DNA of 64,000 nucleotides, from contig NZ_OZ197277.1 in assembly GCF_964291045.1 (NCBI RefSeq), positions 1,674,001 to 1,738,000 on the forward strand, in the 5' to 3' direction. Below, piece after piece: positions 1 to 9,137 of the stretch (the stretch's first letter is position 1; each line of letters opens with the position of its first letter). A program made the translations under genes and the position numbers. This DNA is from PALSA-1444 sp964291045. GTDB lineage: Bacteria > Chlamydiota > Chlamydiia > Chlamydiales > Rhabdochlamydiaceae. The notes below the pieces were generated by a model that saw only the letters and a program-made list of their open reading frames with translations, did not search any database and was not told where the DNA came from.

Positions 1-2249
1 AATGTAGCAAAAACTCCGTAGGGGATTCCTAATGGGATTAGAAGAGCAGCTGTCATCCATTTGGGAAGTTGGAATTGTTCTTTTTTTCTATTTAGCTGTT
101 GCTTATGCTCTTTTTCAAGTTGTTCCCACTCTTTTTTTAATCTGACCTCATCCATATTTGAAGGCGCTCCTCTTAATTTGAGGATATAGTTTTTCAATGA
201 AGACAAGTCGCTATCAATTGCCTTACTTTGTTTTAAGTACTGGGTTATAATGCCTTCATTAACCAACGAGTCCGAGATTACCTCTCCTATATACCCCTTA
301 ATACAAGCTGTAATGACTGCTTTATCATATTTTCGGACAATAGCTGGGTCCATTTCATCTAAATGAAAAAACTTTCCAATTTCTGGATGAGAGTCTGATA
401 ACATCGTATTGATTAAGCTCATCTCCAAAATATTTTGCTCAAAGGTCTTAATATTTTTAACAATTGCATCCTCTGAAGTGCTTATACTAGAAGAAAGAGG
501 ATTTGAAGACTTAATACTATTAGCAATTGTCTCCCCTGAAGTACTGATATTAGAAGAGACAGGACTAGAAGAAGGAGAGGAATTCTCTTTTTCTATTGGA
601 TCAATAAAACAATTGAAATCTCGATTAAAAAGAATGCCTATAAGATCTTTGTGCTCTAAATCTAAAGTTTTATCTACCTGGGCAAAAGTAACTCTTTTCT
701 GTGATTTAAGAATTTGAAAAATCTTTTCTAATTCCACTTGATCTGTGAGATCAGCAAGAGAAATCAATTTTCCTATCCCGATCTGTCTTTTAAAAGTCTC
801 TTCTTTTTTTCGAAGATTTTCTAAATGTTTTGACTTTTCCTCAGTATCAGGAAGCGCATTCATTGATAAGGAGAGTCTTGCTTGCTGTAGCTCTATAAGT
901 TTATCTTTCTTCTCATTGATTTTATTTTGAAGCAATGGTAAAGATTGAACTAGAGGTGATAATGTCTTGATCTCTGTTTCTAAATTCAATTCTTCTTGAG
1001 AAGGACGAGAAAGTTCTTCTCGTTGTCTTTTTTCAATATTCTTGATCTCAATGAAGTCAGGATCTTTGGAATATTTTGTTAACCCTAAAATACAATTATC
1101 TAAATTTCCAAGTATTCTTTTTACCCGGTTCCCTAACTCATTTGCTGATTTAAATCCTCCGTTGTCATCAGTAATAGAGGTCAGGAGCATAATTTTAGGA
1201 GAATATTTCTTAACTAAAGCCCGGAGAGTGAGTTCAATCGCCAGTGAGATAACCTTGCCATGAGTGTCTACAAATCCAGGGAAATCAATCAGGACAATGT
1301 CAGGGTCAGTCGCAACATTAGGAAATAGGGTGCAGGAAGTTTCGCTATTATGCCCAATGAGTCGGTTTTGATCGATAGATGATTGATAATTTGTACCATC
1401 TAGCTCCATCGGATCTCTTCGTAAATAACAAAGAGTTGTTGATTTTCCTGATCTCGTATCTCCTAAGAGAAATACGATGTTATTGCTTTCTGAAGGAATC
1501 ATCTTCTCCATTTTAGTGAGGACTGCCTCCCTAAACTCTAAGATAATTTTAGCAAAGGAGGAAAAAGGAAGTTGCTCTACTACAGTTTTTCGATCCATCT
1601 CGGGAGAGAGCTTTTTCATAGCAATAAGATGGTCATATAGGTAAAAGAATCCCCCATCAAGAATTTCATCTAGGTAAGGAGGGTAGCGAACTGGGTCTTT
1701 TTTTCTTAGCCTTTTTAATTCTGTATGTCTATAAAAGAGATCTTTTTTTCCCTGTAAGATTGCTGTAGCATCAGCAGAAGGGGCTTCTCCAATTAGAGCT
1801 CGAATATCGGCATCAAAATGATCTTCTGAATTACAAAAAGGGAGATGGGTAGCGATATCCTTTACCTTTTCTAAGGTCACATTCATAGCAGGAAAAAGAA
1901 AGGTAAACGCCTGGTTGATAGGATATACATCAAATTTTTGTAGATGATACGCGGTAATGATCTGCTCAACTGAAGTATTCTCACGCATGGCGTGAATCTT
2001 CTGAACAATCTTATCTAAGGCAGTATTAGAGTCTTTTTCTGTGATTGCGTTAGCTTTCTTTTCTAACTGATCGATCATTTGGTATGCCTGTGAGAGATCT
2101 ATCACGTCGTGAGAACACAATATGTTTTTTTCTAATAGATGGGTGATAACTTGTACTCCTTCTTCAATTGTATGAAAGGAAGAAAGAGATGTATCTTGTT
2201 TGCTGCAATATACACGTTGTAAAGGAAAGAAAGGTGATGTTGGGTTCAT
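1..2249 (-). CDS. P-loop GTPase-like protein, 3' end cut by window edge
   Basis: An open frame of 749 codons runs from an ATG at 2249 to the left edge without a stop, so the C-terminus is missing. The start follows an AAGGA sequence and lies one base after the stop of the upstream gene, so the two are cotranscribed. Visible GTPase motifs are G1 GDTRSGKST (about residues 263-271), G3 DFPG (about 322-325) and a TKYS segment that could be a degenerate G4. Residues about 1-250 are helical and unrecognised. After the G domain come charged, coiled-coil-like helices, a Ser-rich linker with two similar copies (SSNISTSGE and SSSISTSED), and near the edge a hydrophobic stretch that may be a membrane anchor. 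It resembles septin/AIG1/dynamin-like GTPases only in its motifs; the substrate and role are unknown. The GTPase call is good, the exact family is not. Confidence 0.8.
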   Translation of the reverse strand, partial: MNPTSPFFPLQRVYCSKQDTSLSSFHTIEEGVQVITHLLEKNILCSHDVIDLSQAYQMIDQLEKKANAITEKDSNTALDKIVQKIHAMRENTSVEQIITAYHLQKFDVYPINQAFTFLFPAMNVTLEKVKDIATHLPFCNSEDHFDADIRALIGEAPSADATAILQGKKDLFYRHTELKRLRKKDPVRYPPYLDEILDGGFFYLYDHLIAMKKLSPEMDRKTVVEQLPFSSFAKIILEFREAVLTKMEKMIPSESNNIVFLLGDTRSGKSTTLCYLRRDPMELDGTNYQSSIDQNRLIGHNSETSCTLFPNVATDPDIVLIDFPGFVDTHGKVISLAIELTLRALVKKYSPKIMLLTSITDDNGGFKSANELGNRVKRILGNLDNCILGLTKYSKDPDFIEIKNIEKRQREELSRPSQEELNLETEIKTLSPLVQSLPLLQNKINEKKDKLIELQQARLSLSMNALPDTEEKSKHLENLRKKEETFKRQIGIGKLISLADLTDQVELEKIFQILKSQKRVTFAQVDKTLDLEHKDLIGILFNRDFNCFIDPIEKENSSPSSSPVSSNISTSGETIANSIKSSNPLSSSISTSEDAIVKNIKTFEQNILEMSLINTMLSDSHPEIGKFFHLDEMDPAIVRKYDKAVITACIKGYIGEVISDSLVNEGIITQYLKQSKAIDSDLSSLKNYILKLRGAPSNMDEVRLKKEWEQLEKEHKQQLNRKKEQFQLPKWMTAALLIPLGIPYGVFAT

Positions 2250-2250
2250 T

Positions 2251-4377
2251 CTATTGTTCCTTAGGGTTATGTCTTGCTTGAGTGATAAAATCGAGCTTCT
2301 TTAATGTTTTAAGTTTCTCATGTTGGAGACTGATATAACTCGAAGGGTATATCACAAGTTTTTCATCGATTAAGTCTTTATTTGCTTCCATCTGATTGTT
2401 TAAATTGTCCATAAACTCCTCTGTTTGCAAGATAACCTTGTAGGTTGGTTTATGGGATTTTTTAAGACTTAGATATAAATCAAACGCCTGAAGCTGCAGC
2501 TCTAAAATTTGTCTGAACCATAATGTAACTAGAATTTTAATTTCAGAATCATTAGATAAGCCTTCCATGATTTTTTTTGTATGTTTTTCTAAAAAAATCA
2601 CTTTGTTAGAGCTGTCTTTTTCCTTACAAATATAAGAAACAGTAGAAATAGCTTCAAAAAGTTTAGAGAGATCATTTTCTAGATGATCAGACTGCATACT
2701 AGAAAGACATTCCTTCCTATCCGCAATCAGTTTTATATTAAATACAGCTGTATTAAAAGCTTGCTCAGAGGAGTTTTGCTGAAGTTCCTGGAGTTGTTTT
2801 TCCATAGCACCCAGCTTTTTTAAGATCAAATTAGTATTATATCTCACCTCTCCTAAAATAGTAGATATCCCCTCATCAATTTTAGCATTAAGTTGGCGAT
2901 TCTCTGTATTAATTTGGTGATATGTTGGAAGCCCTGCTGCCCTCCAAACAACTCCTGTTATCCGCTCCCATTGGGGAAGCAATATTTTAGAGATCCAAGG
3001 AGAATAGTCTTTCTCAGAAAAGATAAAACCATTGATATACGATTGAGGTAAGTCTTTGAGAGCATGAGAGATAATCTTTTCTAAAGCAGCTGTTTTTTTA
3101 CAATAAGAAAGAATTTTTTTTGAATTAATGTTTTTTGCGTCAATAATGATTTTTTTATCATCTTTATTTAAAATGAGCTTATCTTGCTCAATAGTATATA
3201 AAGGAACAGGGTTATCTTTTGTAGGCTTGGGGATAAGAAGGGTAATCTGACTAATATGCTCTTCAGCTGGATTAATATAGGCTTTATAGATTTCATTCAC
3301 TGATTGTTGAGCTGCTTCCATAACCATCTTTGCATTATCTTTGCTCTTATCAGCAAAATACCATCCATCTCCATAAGATTGCCAAGTGTCTCCATTTTCA
3401 TTTCGAACATTGAGTCCTGCATCTCCATCTTTTTCATGCTGGGCACCTGTTAATATCCCTGCAATTTTTTTACTCATCTTAGTAGGAAAGTCTAATTGGT
3501 TAATAAGAAAGGTTTCAAGATCACCACGTTGGTTACGGATGTGACCCGCAGCAAAGAGATCGGTAAGAAAGTGGCACGCAAAGGCATCAAGAGCATAAGC
3601 TTCTTTAAGCTTCTCTTTGTTTTGGGTTTTACCGGCTTCTTTAGCCACTTGAATAGCGCGAGTGTGTCCAATTTGGTAAGCATCTTTGGCATTTTTTTCA
3701 AAGTGATCACTATTATCAATAAGAAGTTTTTGGTAGTCCTTTTTTATTTTTTTAAGAGTACTCATGCCTTTTGAACTACAGTGGCTATAGCAATAATGCG
3801 GAGTATTTGAAGATTTTACAGAGCGAGATTCATGTTTAATTTCAGCAAGAATAGCCTTAACCTCCTCAAAATTTGCATTTTTAAGAGTGTTAAAGGCGTT
3901 TTGAAATCGCACAGTTTTTGCGTTATCATCACCCCCTGGTAAAGAGATTGCCTCTCCTGGAATACCATAAAAATCTCCAGCTAAGGCTACGATATCTGAA
4001 AACTGCAATGGATACTTTGGTTGATCAATTCCTGCTTCCAAAATGATGTGTTTTTCTATTTCTTCAATTTTAATTTTTTCTCCAATTCCTTGGAGTTTTA
4101 CTTCTTCCCCAATTGCTGCATGCTCTGATCCCCCAAATCCACCTAGCAATTTACAGTGCTCTGAAAGGGTATTGATTTTGTAAGAGGCATCGTTGATGGT
4201 AATTTCAAAAATCCCCGTAGTCTTCAGAAGAAGATTTTGTAACTGGGTATATTCTTTACTTCCTGGAATGAGTTGTTTAAGTAGTTTTTTTCCCTCTTGT
4301 AAATTCAAGATAGAGGAAGGGTGAGAGATGTGCTGTTGAGAACATTGGAGCAAACTAGATCGAAGAGAGCAGCTCAT
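2251..4377 (-). CDS. Large protein with His/Asp cluster, possible metal-dependent phospholipase-like effector
   Basis: 708 residues, first gene of an operon with the GTPase-like gene, behind a good promoter and an AGGA ribosome site. No signal peptide or membrane helix is seen. Residues 130-380 carry a pattern I associate with a bacterial family of unknown function: GDFYG (D135), H225, H238, HFLTDLFAAGH (H269, D273, H279), followed by a segment with GLNVRN and SYGDGWYF. Spaced His and Asp residues in helices recall zinc-dependent phospholipase C folds; that function is inference. The C-terminal half (about 400-708) is helical with coiled-coil tendency. Cys-rich bits near 195-200 are also present. 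It could be a secreted effector, since the organism has a T3SS, but nothing in the sequence proves export. Confidence 0.75.
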   Translation of the reverse strand: MSCSLRSSLLQCSQQHISHPSSILNLQEGKKLLKQLIPGSKEYTQLQNLLLKTTGIFEITINDASYKINTLSEHCKLLGGFGGSEHAAIGEEVKLQGIGEKIKIEEIEKHIILEAGIDQPKYPLQFSDIVALAGDFYGIPGEAISLPGGDDNAKTVRFQNAFNTLKNANFEEVKAILAEIKHESRSVKSSNTPHYCYSHCSSKGMSTLKKIKKDYQKLLIDNSDHFEKNAKDAYQIGHTRAIQVAKEAGKTQNKEKLKEAYALDAFACHFLTDLFAAGHIRNQRGDLETFLINQLDFPTKMSKKIAGILTGAQHEKDGDAGLNVRNENGDTWQSYGDGWYFADKSKDNAKMVMEAAQQSVNEIYKAYINPAEEHISQITLLIPKPTKDNPVPLYTIEQDKLILNKDDKKIIIDAKNINSKKILSYCKKTAALEKIISHALKDLPQSYINGFIFSEKDYSPWISKILLPQWERITGVVWRAAGLPTYHQINTENRQLNAKIDEGISTILGEVRYNTNLILKKLGAMEKQLQELQQNSSEQAFNTAVFNIKLIADRKECLSSMQSDHLENDLSKLFEAISTVSYICKEKDSSNKVIFLEKHTKKIMEGLSNDSEIKILVTLWFRQILELQLQAFDLYLSLKKSHKPTYKVILQTEEFMDNLNNQMEANKDLIDEKLVIYPSSYISLQHEKLKTLKKLDFITQARHNPKEQ

Positions 4378-4779
4378 AATATATTCCTATAATGAATCGT
4401 TTATTGAGATCAATGTTAAAGCGACTATATCCTTGGTAAGATTTTTTCTCAAAAGAAATATTCGCACCTAAAAGAAATTTAATTAAAGCAGTTTTTCAAA
4501 TGGATTTTTTAAGAAATCATGTAATTTTGATAGGAGAGATCAATTACATATCAAAAACCTCTCTCTAAAAAACCTTCTAGCCTACATCATGTGCATCATG
4601 ATTTTTTTGATCCCGATCTTTCAAGTAAAAAAGCACTATTTTTTCAGAAAAAAAGACAAAAAAACCTCATCTTTATACTTTGCTCATGACGAAAAATTCA
4701 GCGGCATGTTAAACCTTTTAATGGAGTTGTTGGGATATGTAACATCTTCACCTACCCTCCACACATTTCAAAGGGATAT
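4378..4779. other. Intergenic region between divergent operons
   Basis: 402 AT-rich bases between the divergent GTPase operon and the T3SS operon. It contains the minus-strand promoter given separately and, on the plus strand, a TATACT at 4674-4679 that could be the -10 element for sctJ, but without a convincing -35. No further gene or RNA was recognised. Confidence 0.5.
4424..4452 (-). promoter_or_regulatory. Sigma-70/66-type promoter for the 4377-1 operon
   Basis: On the minus strand TTGAGA (4447-4452) and TATAGT (4424-4429) are separated by exactly 17 bases. Transcription would start about 40 bases before the ATG at 4377. Confidence 0.6.
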
Positions 4780-5670
4780 ATGCGCAAAGCTCTTCTATGG
4801 ATACTACCTTTCATGTTCCTCTTAGCAGGATGTGATACCAACCGTGTCATCGTTAATGGTCTTGCAGAAAGAGAAGCCAATGAAATCGTTGTCTTCCTTG
4901 CGAGTCAAAAAATAAATGCCGAAAAAGTGGCTGCAAAATCAAGCGGCGGTATTGGGGGAGACTCAGCTGTTACCTTGTGGAACATCTCCGTTGCTGAAAA
5001 AAACATGACCTATGCCATGTCGATTCTCAATCAAAACGGCCTTCCTCGTAAAAAAGGAACCAATTTACTCGAGCTTTTTGCAAAGCAAGGGTTAATGACC
5101 AGTGAAAAAGAAGAGACTATCCGTTATCAAGCAGGGCTTGAGCAACAAATTGCTAACACCATCCGTAAAATTGACGGGGTGATTGATGCAGATGTTCAGC
5201 TCTCTTTCCCTCAAGAAACTACAGGGACGGCTCAAACTGTCACTCTTCAAAGAACAACCGCTGCTGTTTATGTTAAACACCAAGGGATTGTAGATGATCC
5301 TAACAGCCACCTTGTCTCAAAGATTAAACGTTTGGTGTCTGGAAGCGTAAATGGGCTTGATATCAATGACGTCACCATAATCTCTGATAAATCAAGATTT
5401 ACAGACATTACGCTAAGTTCATCTTCAGAAGAGATCACAAGCTCTTCTAAAGAGCTCACAAGCATTTGGTCCATTATTTTAAGTCAGCACTCTGTCCTTC
5501 GGTTTAGGCTCCTTTTCTTAAGCCTCATTGTGTCTAACTTCTTCTTTCTGTTCTTAAGCGTATGGATGGCGTGGAAAGTGTATCCAATACTTAGCCGTAA
5601 GGGAGGCATTACATCTCTTTTTAGCCAAGAACAAGTTACGCTACCTGAGGAAATTGTCTCATTAGAATGA
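4780..5670 (+). CDS. sctJ: Type III secretion inner-membrane ring lipoprotein SctJ
   Basis: 296 residues. SctJ (YscJ/PrgK/FliF family) forms the periplasmic face of the inner-membrane ring of the injectisome. A lipoprotein signal peptide ends in the lipobox LLAGC (lipidated Cys18). The ring-building YscJ/FliF domain fills about residues 20-205, with the family-typical region around DVQLSFPQ. A transmembrane helix lies near 240-268, followed by a short cytoplasmic tail. The start has AAGGG just upstream. It is the first gene of sctJ / FliG-like / sctL / sctR / sctS / sctT, the same order as CT559-CT564 of Chlamydia trachomatis. The stop overlaps the next start by four bases (ATGA), indicating translational coupling. 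Confidence 0.95.
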   Translation: MRKALLWILPFMFLLAGCDTNRVIVNGLAEREANEIVVFLASQKINAEKVAAKSSGGIGGDSAVTLWNISVAEKNMTYAMSILNQNGLPRKKGTNLLELFAKQGLMTSEKEETIRYQAGLEQQIANTIRKIDGVIDADVQLSFPQETTGTAQTVTLQRTTAAVYVKHQGIVDDPNSHLVSKIKRLVSGSVNGLDINDVTIISDKSRFTDITLSSSSEEITSSSKELTSIWSIILSQHSVLRFRLLFLSLIVSNFFFLFLSVWMAWKVYPILSRKGGITSLFSQEQVTLPEEIVSLE

Positions 5671-6533
5671 CAACTTCAACCTCAATTGCCCTTAACGCTT
5701 TTTTACATGAGTTACCAAATCAAGAAAGATCATCTCTTCTAACGCTTCTCTCTGCTCCTTTTCGAGAAGAGGTTGAAAGGGCAGGGAGAAATTATCCTAA
5801 GATAGCAGAAGGTGAAGCTCCTTCTATAGAGATTCCTGAGTGGGTACACCCCTCTTGGATAGCTCCTCTTTTAAGATCTTTTTCTGAAACAGAAATTGCT
5901 CTATTTTTAGCCTGCTTCTCTTTAGAAAAAAGAGAATCGGTGAGTAAACTCCTAGGGTTTACAGGAGCGCTAACTGAGCTCTCAGCTTTAGGAAAAACAT
6001 TTTTAACTGCAAAATTAACTGAGCTTCTTAAAAAAGGAAGTGAGAATCTTCTTCCTTTTCCCTTTTTACCAGTCTCTTCTTTAAAAGAGCTTCTTTCTTT
6101 AGACTCTTCTGAACTTGTTTTAGTGGTGGATCTTTTAGGCGTAAGAGACCTTGCTACAGAGCTTAAGCAGATTATCGATAAGCAAAAATTGATCAAAATC
6201 TATGCCGCTCTTTCTAAGAAGCAAAATAGTTATCTTAAAGTGCTCGTGCAAAAAAAAGAGCCGATCACCTTTGCTCCGATGAACCTCTCTCTTTGGACAG
6301 GAGATGCTGATAAGCTGAAAAGTTTAATTAGGCAGCGAGGCATTAATAGGCTTGCAAAAGCGATTTACGGAGAGCACCCTAGTTTAATTTGGTACATTTT
6401 ACACCGCTTTGATACTGAGAATGCGCGCCTCATTGAAAAACTATCGACTTCGATTGATAACCCCTACATCGCCCAAGCGCTGTCTCTACAAACCTTAGAA
6501 CTCATTCAATACATAAGAGAGCCTCATGAGTAA
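5667..6533 (+). CDS. FliG-like/SctK-position T3SS protein (CT560-like)
   Basis: 288 residues, with ATGA overlap to sctJ upstream and an 8-base overlap with sctL downstream. No signal peptide or membrane helix, so a cytoplasmic T3SS component is likely. By position it matches CT560 of C. trachomatis. The middle (about residues 135-200: LKELLSLDSSELVLVV, VRDLATELKQI, KIYAALSKKQ) follows the pattern of the FliG middle/C-terminal armadillo repeat (LLxLDDRSIQ, DLALALKG, KIFxNMSKRA). In flagellar operons fliG sits between fliF (the SctJ counterpart) and fliH (the SctL counterpart), exactly this slot. I read it as a FliG-like sorting-platform adaptor, possibly the chlamydial SctK equivalent. The T3SS assignment is firm; the FliG relationship is inference from motif pattern and gene order. 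Confidence 0.85.
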   Translation: MTTSTSIALNAFLHELPNQERSSLLTLLSAPFREEVERAGRNYPKIAEGEAPSIEIPEWVHPSWIAPLLRSFSETEIALFLACFSLEKRESVSKLLGFTGALTELSALGKTFLTAKLTELLKKGSENLLPFPFLPVSSLKELLSLDSSELVLVVDLLGVRDLATELKQIIDKQKLIKIYAALSKKQNSYLKVLVQKKEPITFAPMNLSLWTGDADKLKSLIRQRGINRLAKAIYGEHPSLIWYILHRFDTENARLIEKLSTSIDNPYIAQALSLQTLELIQYIREPHE

Positions 6534-7152
6534 GCTATTTAATCTCATTGAATCAGGCGCCATCTATGCCCCTGATCACCATAAAATCATCCGTAAAGAC
6601 GATTTTTCTACCTTACTCGAAGCAAAAGAGGTTTTAGAAAAAGCGCAACAGGATGTGGATCAATTTTGGGAAAAAACAAAAATAGAGGCTGAAGAGCTTA
6701 AGCAAAAAGGGTATGACGACGGCTTTGCAGAAGGGGTTGTTCAGCTCAATGAACATCTTTTAGCCTTAGATGGAGAGAAAAAACGGCTCTACCATGAGAT
6801 GAATCAGCTTATTTTACCTCTTGCTCTTAAAGCAGCTAAGAAAATCGTCTCAAAAGAGCTTGAGCTCCATCCGGATACCATTGTCAGTATCGTCTCTCAA
6901 GCACTAACTTCTGCGGCTTCTAACCATTTTGTCACGATTTATGTGAATAAAAATGATAAAGAAATTTTAGAGAGTGAAAAGCCAGCCCTAAAAGAAAAGC
7001 TTGAGCAATTAGAAATTTTACTCATTAAAGAAAGAGATGACATTGCAGAGGGTGGCTGTATTATTGAAACGGAATCTGGCATCATTAATTCCACCATAGA
7101 AAATCAGTGGAAAGGGATTGAAAGAGCGTTTGAGCGGTATGTGAAGCCATAA
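6526..7152 (+). CDS. sctL: Type III secretion stator protein SctL
   Basis: 208 residues, the FliH/YscL/HrpE-family peripheral stalk that regulates the export ATPase (SctN, not in this window) and links it to the sorting platform. An N-terminal segment leads into a charged helix (about 35-80), then comes the conserved FliH-type C-terminal domain with LALKAAKKIVSKEL and, near the end, the GGCIIETESGIINSTIENQW segment typical of SctL/FliH. It starts inside the FliG-like gene (8-base overlap) and is followed by an 80-base gap before sctR. Confidence 0.92.
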   Translation: MSKLFNLIESGAIYAPDHHKIIRKDDFSTLLEAKEVLEKAQQDVDQFWEKTKIEAEELKQKGYDDGFAEGVVQLNEHLLALDGEKKRLYHEMNQLILPLALKAAKKIVSKELELHPDTIVSIVSQALTSAASNHFVTIYVNKNDKEILESEKPALKEKLEQLEILLIKERDDIAEGGCIIETESGIINSTIENQWKGIERAFERYVKP

Positions 7153-7231
7153 GAGTCAAACCAGCTCTTTTCAGCTTATCCAGCAGTGTATTTTTAAACT
7201 TAAAGTAGCATTAATCAGAATGGGAGATCCA

Positions 7232-8002
7232 ATGAAGTGGATGAAATGGGCGTTTATCATCGCCTTGATGTTAGCCGTAAATCCTGTCTTTGCAGGCAGT
7301 GCTCAGCCATCTATGATCGAAGAGGCAGCAACTGCCCCTCCTCAACTGATCACCCAAATTACGGTGCTTGTCGGCCTTTCGATTTTGCCCTATGCCGTCA
7401 TGCTCCTCACCTCTTATGTTAAAATCGTGGTTGTTTTATCTCTTTTAAGAAATGCTCTTGGAGTGCAGCAATCTCCTCCTAACCAAGTGTTAAATGGTAT
7501 TGCGCTCATGATGACAGTGTATGTCATGTTCCCAACTGCTATGAGTATGTATACAGCAGCTTCTACTGCCATTCAGACAAATCCTCCTCAAGAGTTTCTG
7601 ACAGGAGCTTCTGCCTCTTATATGGTAGGAGTGGTAAATGCGGGAAAAGAGCCTTTAAAAGAGTTTTTAAAGCGTAATACGATCAGTAAACACATCACAA
7701 GTTTTTATCAACTGGCCTCTAAATCGTTCCCCCCTGAAATTAAACCGTCTCTTCAACCGACAGATTTTATTGTATTGATACCAGCTTACATCACCTCTCA
7801 GCTGAAAGCTGCCTTTGAAATTGGCGTAGCGATTTACTTGCCGTTTTTTGTGATTGACTTAGTTGTGTCAAACATCTTACTTGCGATGGGGATGATGATG
7901 CTTTCCCCCTTAACCATTGCGCTTCCGTTAAAGCTCCTTCTCATTGTCATGATTGATGGATGGACACTTTTAATTCAAAACCTTGTTTTAACATTTAGAT
8001 AG
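7232..8002 (+). CDS. sctR: Type III secretion export-gate protein SctR
   Basis: 256 residues from the chosen start; FliP/YscR family, a core part of the SctR5S4T1 export gate. An in-frame ATG lies 12 bases upstream at 7220, but a GGAG sequence falls five bases before the ATG at 7232, so 7232 is preferred. An N-terminal hydrophobic segment (about 4-22) resembles the cleavable signal of FliP. Hydrophobic helices follow, with the family-typical SYVKIVVVLSLLRNALG stretch and the C-terminal MMMLSPLTIALPLKLLLIV helix. sctS begins eight bases after the stop. Confidence 0.95.
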   Translation: MKWMKWAFIIALMLAVNPVFAGSAQPSMIEEAATAPPQLITQITVLVGLSILPYAVMLLTSYVKIVVVLSLLRNALGVQQSPPNQVLNGIALMMTVYVMFPTAMSMYTAASTAIQTNPPQEFLTGASASYMVGVVNAGKEPLKEFLKRNTISKHITSFYQLASKSFPPEIKPSLQPTDFIVLIPAYITSQLKAAFEIGVAIYLPFFVIDLVVSNILLAMGMMMLSPLTIALPLKLLLIVMIDGWTLLIQNLVLTFR

Positions 8003-8010
8003 GAGCTTGC

Positions 8011-8280
8011 ATGTTTAGTGCAGAAATTTATCAGCTTGCCTATCAAGCTTTATTGCTGATTCTCATACTCTCAGGACCGCCCATTTTAATCAGTATGAGT
8101 GTGGGTCTTTTAGTCGCGATCGTTCAAGCAGCAACGCAGATTCAAGAGCAAACTCTTTCTTTTACCGTGAAGCTGATTGCGGTGATTTTTACATTACTCC
8201 TTATGGGAGGGTGGCTGGGCGGTCAAATTCTGCAGTTTGCAAATACGATTTTTCAAAACTTCTATAAGTGGAATTCGTAA
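8011..8280 (+). CDS. sctS: Type III secretion export-gate protein SctS
   Basis: 89 residues, the expected size for the FliQ/YscS family. Two hydrophobic helices (about 15-40 and 50-75) flank the characteristic VAIVQAATQIQEQTLSF loop. SctS wraps around SctR in the export gate. An AGGAG ribosome site precedes the ATG. It is flanked by sctR and sctT in the usual order. Confidence 0.95.
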   Translation: MFSAEIYQLAYQALLLILILSGPPILISMSVGLLVAIVQAATQIQEQTLSFTVKLIAVIFTLLLMGGWLGGQILQFANTIFQNFYKWNS

Positions 8281-8285
8281 GCTAA

Positions 8286-9137
8286 ATGCTCCCTAGCTCA
8301 GTTGATACCTCTGATTACTTAAGCCTGCTCTTAAGCATACCAGATCTTTCTATCATCCAAATGCTCACGCTCTTTTTTTTAACGGTATTGAGAATAGCGC
8401 CCATTGTAGCGCTTATTCCCTTCTTAGGAGCAAAACTCCCCGTTCCTGTTAAAATGGGGCTTGTAGTGGCTCTAACAGCTGTTTTTCTCCCGTTTGTGAT
8501 CGCAACAGCAAAGCCTCCTTACCCCGTTTTTGATGTTTTCTTCATCGCCTTAGGATTAAAAGAATTTTTTATCGGATTTATCCTCGCTTTTTTAGGCAAC
8601 ATCCCGTTTTATATGGCTCAATCATCTGGAGTGATCATTGACTTTCAAAGAGGCTCTTCTGCGCTGCAAACAACAGATCCTCTCTTACAAAACCAAACCT
8701 CTCCGATTGGGCAGCTGTATCACTACACGCTCATTGTGCTCTTTTATCAAGTGGGAGGCATTTTCCTTTTTCTCCAAGCTGTCATTAACTCCTATTCAGC
8801 CATTGCGGTAAATGGGTTCATTTCCTCTCAATTTTTTACGCTGCATCACGGTTTTTGGAAGTTTCTGATTGTGTTGTTATCGAAGTTCTCAGCCATTTCG
8901 ATTCAACTAGCTGCCCCTTCTCTTGTGGCAATTTTGATGGCAGATATGTTCTTAGGGATTATTAACCGGTTAGCGCAGCAGGTACAAATTGCGTTTTTGG
9001 GAATGTCTTTAAAGTCTCTTGTCGGCCTTCTTCTTCTCTGGTCTGGATGGTATCTCATTTTGCAGCAGCTAGCTATCTACTCTCAAGAGTGGATTGAGTC
9101 GGTAGACCGAGTGGTTCAATTAATTCCTCCTCAATAA
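8286..9137 (+). CDS. sctT: Type III secretion export-gate protein SctT
   Basis: 283 residues, FliR/YscT family, the single-copy subunit of the export gate. Several transmembrane helices are evident, with the family-typical FLGAKLPVPVKMGL and FLGNIPFYMAQSSGVIIDFQ regions. The start, five bases after sctS, lacks a clear Shine-Dalgarno sequence, so translation is probably coupled to sctS. It is the last gene of the T3SS block; other T3SS genes (ATPase, SctV, secretin) are not in the window, in line with the scattered T3SS loci of Chlamydiae. Confidence 0.95.
   Translation: MLPSSVDTSDYLSLLLSIPDLSIIQMLTLFFLTVLRIAPIVALIPFLGAKLPVPVKMGLVVALTAVFLPFVIATAKPPYPVFDVFFIALGLKEFFIGFILAFLGNIPFYMAQSSGVIIDFQRGSSALQTTDPLLQNQTSPIGQLYHYTLIVLFYQVGGIFLFLQAVINSYSAIAVNGFISSQFFTLHHGFWKFLIVLLSKFSAISIQLAAPSLVAILMADMFLGIINRLAQQVQIAFLGMSLKSLVGLLLLWSGWYLILQQLAIYSQEWIESVDRVVQLIPPQ

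Noticed and set aside
409..1263. Three short plus-strand frames at 409-717, 745-930 and 1042-1263
   Set aside because: The minus strand carries a 749-codon open frame with GTPase motifs across the whole stretch; the short frames are shadows.
5792..6196. A 134-codon minus-strand frame opposite the FliG-like gene
   Set aside because: Shadow of a well-placed T3SS gene; no ribosome site and unlikely composition.
7220..7231. Upstream start for sctR at 7220
   Set aside because: The ribosome-binding GGAG lies inside these 12 bases and points to the ATG at 7232.
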